This document shows, piece after piece, positions 58,381 through 64,000 of a stretch of DNA of 64,000 bases. The translations under genes were made by a program, and so were the position numbers. The notes beneath the pieces are model-generated. The model did not search any database. It saw nothing but the letters and a program-made list of their open reading frames with translations, and was not told the origin of the DNA. The DNA is from Odontesthes bonariensis (lineage: Eukaryota; Chordata; Actinopteri; Atheriniformes; Atherinopsidae): positions 22,911,822 to 22,975,821 of the forward strand of contig NC_134516.1 of the NCBI RefSeq assembly GCF_027942865.1, given 5' to 3'. Every line of letters begins with the position of its first letter. The first letter of the stretch is position 1.

Positions 58381-60270
58381 GTGTAAAACACGTCAAAGTG
58401 AATGCTTCTAAGCCTTGACATCTTCTCACTCCCTACCTTTGTCAACTCTCTGTCATTTTTCCATTACATACGAACCTTTTTAGTCATGAGAGGGAATAAA
58501 GAAAAACTGTAAAAAATTTGTGAATCTTTGTTAGGCTTTACATGTTTTGGGTGAGTGCCGTTCAAAAGACTGTTGGACTTTCTAGCCTACGGAGGTGTGT
58601 CATGTACCGCCTATTAGACATAAAACGCACCTCAAAGACTTCCATGTTTTGCTTTGTTTTTCTTTTGTGCATTATAGTGTTTTAGAGTTGATTTTTTTTT
58701 TTTTTTTTTAATTGTCAATTTCACCGACCTAACCAAGCTCAAACCACTGGTTTGTTTTTGTATGTTGTGCATTGGTTACTACAACTGTGCATTAAAATGG
58801 TTAGATGTTGATTTCTGTAATGTCTCTTTTGCTTGGTATAAAATGACTGTTCAGCCTTCCAATAATGTGACACTTGATGTTGTTACTGCTGTTTTTGTTT
58901 ACAAATCCATACCATTGGCTGGACAGTGTGTTGGCACACACCACTGAGAGACCCTGCAGGGACTTGAAAGAACATTTCTCATGAATAAGTACTGCCCAAC
59001 TATTCCATAAGTGAATGTGATTTGTTACACCTGTTAGTTTGTTGAGATATTGTTTTATGGTTGCTGTATTTGTTTTGAATCGTTTGGCAATGTCTTCCTG
59101 ATATGAACTGAAGAGAGTGCAGAGCACCAGAACGCCAACACTGCCATGTGGAATTTCGGACCTCGCCAGCCCATATTTTCCAAAAAGGAGTCTAAATGTT
59201 CCCAATCAGAAAAGACGGTAAATGGCTTAGAGGATAAACGTATCTGACCTCTCCCCACGTCAAGCATATGGGTCATGTTAGATCTTGCACTGCTGGATAA
59301 AGTGCATCTCTAAGATATGGTTCTGTCAACACTTGTAGTTTAACATGAGAGAATTGGGAAAAGTGCAGGTTTTGCATCCTGAGTGCTGGGACACTATCAA
59401 CGGCAAAACCAGAATGTGGAAAATGTTGCGTATGTAAAGCCCCGGACTAAAAAAACTGTCCCCACCACCAGCCAAGCAACTGTGACGTGACACCTAAAAC
59501 ATTAAAGACCGGGAGAGATTGGGCTGTGATGAAGCAGAGTTTCTCACATTCTGACCACACATTTGTAGTGTTCAAAAGAAAAACACTTGTCTCATTAGTT
59601 TTTTTTTTTTGTGGGAGGTGGTTTTTGAGATGTATAACTAATGAAATCCGGTTTTAACTATGTATTTTTTCTAATGTAAAATAAATACAGAATGACATTC
59701 TTAAACTGTGATGAAATTTGGACAAGTAAGGTCCTGAACAAATTCAAATATGATGCTGGGTTTATCAAGATTGAAGGCTGTCACAAGGAGTAAACCTTTC
59801 AGTTTGGTGTTAACCTCTTGAGTTTGGCACACTGCTGTAGAGCTTTGCTACTTGTTAGAATTTGATACATTGTACAAAGAGTGCTAAATGTTGAGGTAAA
59901 ACTCTTCTCAAAGTTAAACAACACAATAGGCTTATATCACAAATTATCTAAATGTTCCTCTGCTCAGTTTTTCTTGAGCTATAAAATATGATAACAATAG
60001 TTGATCTCACATTATCACATAATTACTAGAAATACACACACATATATATATGTACTTGTGGTTTCTTCTCTGACGGTATTCCATTGATATATATTTCTTG
60101 TGTGCATTAACTTTTTGTTTTTTCATTCTCGTCTGCATTTCATAAAAAAAACGTTTATCCAGCTCAGGCTAACAAATGCTAAACTAATCGGAACCTTGGA
60201 CCGTGTTTTGTTGCAGGTGGATATCAAATTGAAACGGACCGATTTCCTTTACCCAGAAGCCTCTGCTTTA
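58381..60270. other. zc3h13 3' UTR and zc3h13-rpl31 intergenic region
   Basis: After the zc3h13 stop, AATAAA occurs at 58495-58500 (115 bp downstream) and again at 59680-59685, so a short and a long 3' UTR are possible. T-runs occur near 58691-58710 and 59600-59611. There is no further coding potential until the rpl31 first exon. Confidence 0.6.
58495..58500 (+). terminator. zc3h13: polyadenylation signal of zc3h13 (proximal)
   Basis: AATAAA lies 115 bp beyond the stop codon and is followed by a TTTGTGAATCTTTGTT-type GU-rich segment. A distal AATAAA at 59680-59685 could give a 1.3-kb 3' UTR. Confidence 0.5.
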
Positions 60271-60309
60271 CTTCCGTCCTTCCGATATCCGCCTCAGCTA
60301 CAAGCCGAG
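60271..60309 (+). other. rpl31: rpl31 untranslated first exon with TOP-like start
   Basis: Ribosomal protein mRNAs begin with a C followed by pyrimidines (5' TOP), which ties their translation to mTOR. CTTCCGTCCTTCCG at 60271 fits such a start. It is followed by a short leader ending at the donor CCGAG|GTGAGT (60310). The resulting 39-nt leader splices to an acceptor immediately before the ATG at 60829. The start site is inferred from the TOP pattern. Confidence 0.55.
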
Positions 60310-60804
60310 GTGAGTAATTTTGTCGGGAATAATTTCTTCACAATCTATCGCCATCCTTTGCCATTAAAGCCACAAATGGCCTTACAATACTGATAAATAT
60401 GTGTACAAGCATTTTAATTAGCGTATTTCTGTATTTTTGATGAGTTAAACGTTTGATTAAATAGTTAAAACTACAAACAGATGCGTTGACTGGACCGTTG
60501 TGGCGCTACACAGCATGGCTGAACGGAGGTTATTCTCATCGTGAGAAACCCCGTTGTACCATCTGAAAGGCACACAGTCGGCCTTAAACTTAATCGTTAG
60601 TGTTAATTTAAGTGTTCTTTATTTTAAATTTTAGCCTGGACTTAAGCTTGCGTTGTTGTTGTTGTCTCAGGGATTTAGCTTAATGCTAACGAGAGGGTAT
60701 TTTATTAACATGCCAGATATCTATACAACAATGCTAATTCGTCTCATAGTAACTAAGTAGTTGTGAAGTTTTTTGTTGTTGTTGTCCGAGGGTGTGCATG
60801 TTAA

Positions 60805-63605
<2,801 letters not shown>

Positions 63606-63626
63606 GTTTGTCCCCTCTGCGAGTGG

Positions 63627-63632
63627 AATAAA
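63627..63632 (+). terminator. rpl31: polyadenylation signal of rpl31
   Basis: AATAAA lies 22 bp after the stop, with a second overlapping-range copy at 63637-63642 and a TGTGTCTTT-type GU-rich stretch after it. Very short 3' UTRs are normal for ribosomal protein genes. Confidence 0.8.
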
Positions 63633-63642
63633 TGGGAATAAA

Positions 63643-64000
63643 ATAAGCTCCTGTCTTGTGTCTTTATTTCTTTTTTTGGAAAAAAGAATTGAAAGTTTAG
63701 TTCAGAATATGGCTGAAAATAGGTGATAAGTAACAGACATGATGTTAAGAAATTGTCTTTGATACTGCCGTATCACATATACGTATAACTTCTTGAGACT
63801 GTATAATTTCAGAGCTGTTCTGAAGAAGCATCATTTTAAAAGCTCTTGGTATTTTTTATTTTTTTTTTAAGGTGAAAGTTTTGGGTTTTAAACAAACAGG
63901 ATTTGTCAAGGTGATAAAGTTTATAAACAAAAAAAAAAGATGTATATAATTAATTTCAAATGTATATGCTCAAAAGTGACTAATGACTGACAAAATGGGT
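63643..64000. other. downstream of rpl31, nothing recognised
   Basis: AT-rich sequence with A and T runs. No gene, repeat or regulatory element could be supported to the end of the window. Confidence 0.6.

Overview
The window is vertebrate nuclear DNA and most likely comes from a ray-finned (teleost) fish. The evidence is spliced genes with GT-AG introns and vertebrate-type proteins, long TG/CA microsatellites, and many short DNA transposons of the kinds common in teleost introns. Six protein-coding genes can be reconstructed exon by exon. In every one the reading phase closes across all junctions and the product matches a known vertebrate family from end to end. No prokaryotic, phage or CRISPR features are present. 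I do not see a clearly new biological system. The new material is splicing and isoform candidates, two GC-AG introns, and a set of well-delimited transposon insertions.

Layout. Positions 1-13,992 look like the 5' intronic part of raph1, with one candidate untranslated exon at 1337-1420. raph1 (lamellipodin, + strand) codes from 13,993 to 32,028 in 14 exons, and its 3' UTR runs to about 34.0 kb. Two transposons follow (34.2-35.6 kb). The - strand then carries spp2 (secreted phosphoprotein 24, 35,673-36,866) and alg11 (38,236-40,835). alg11 is head-to-head with cpb2 (41,222-44,948, + strand), with only 386 bp between the two start codons. zc3h13 (47,196-58,380, + strand, 19 coding exons) lies downstream of cpb2, and rpl31 (60,271-63,605, + strand) closes the window.

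The genes do not form one pathway. raph1 links Ras-family GTPases and phosphoinositides to Ena/VASP and actin. spp2 encodes a secreted BMP-binding phosphoprotein. alg11 adds mannoses to the lipid-linked oligosaccharide on the cytosolic face of the ER. cpb2 encodes a secreted procarboxypeptidase of the TAFI type. zc3h13 is a scaffold of the nuclear m6A methyltransferase complex. rpl31 encodes a 60S ribosomal protein. The cpb2-zc3h13 adjacency also occurs in mammals and supports calling the peptidase cpb2.

Points most worth checking: (i) a candidate in-frame cassette exon of raph1 (16,225-16,311); (ii) a candidate alternative first exon of raph1 (20,882-20,914) that would start a protein just before the RA domain; (iii) GC-AG introns in spp2 and zc3h13; (iv) two hAT-type insertions with perfect 8-bp target duplications; (v) a decayed Harbinger-like element that itself carries a nested MITE.
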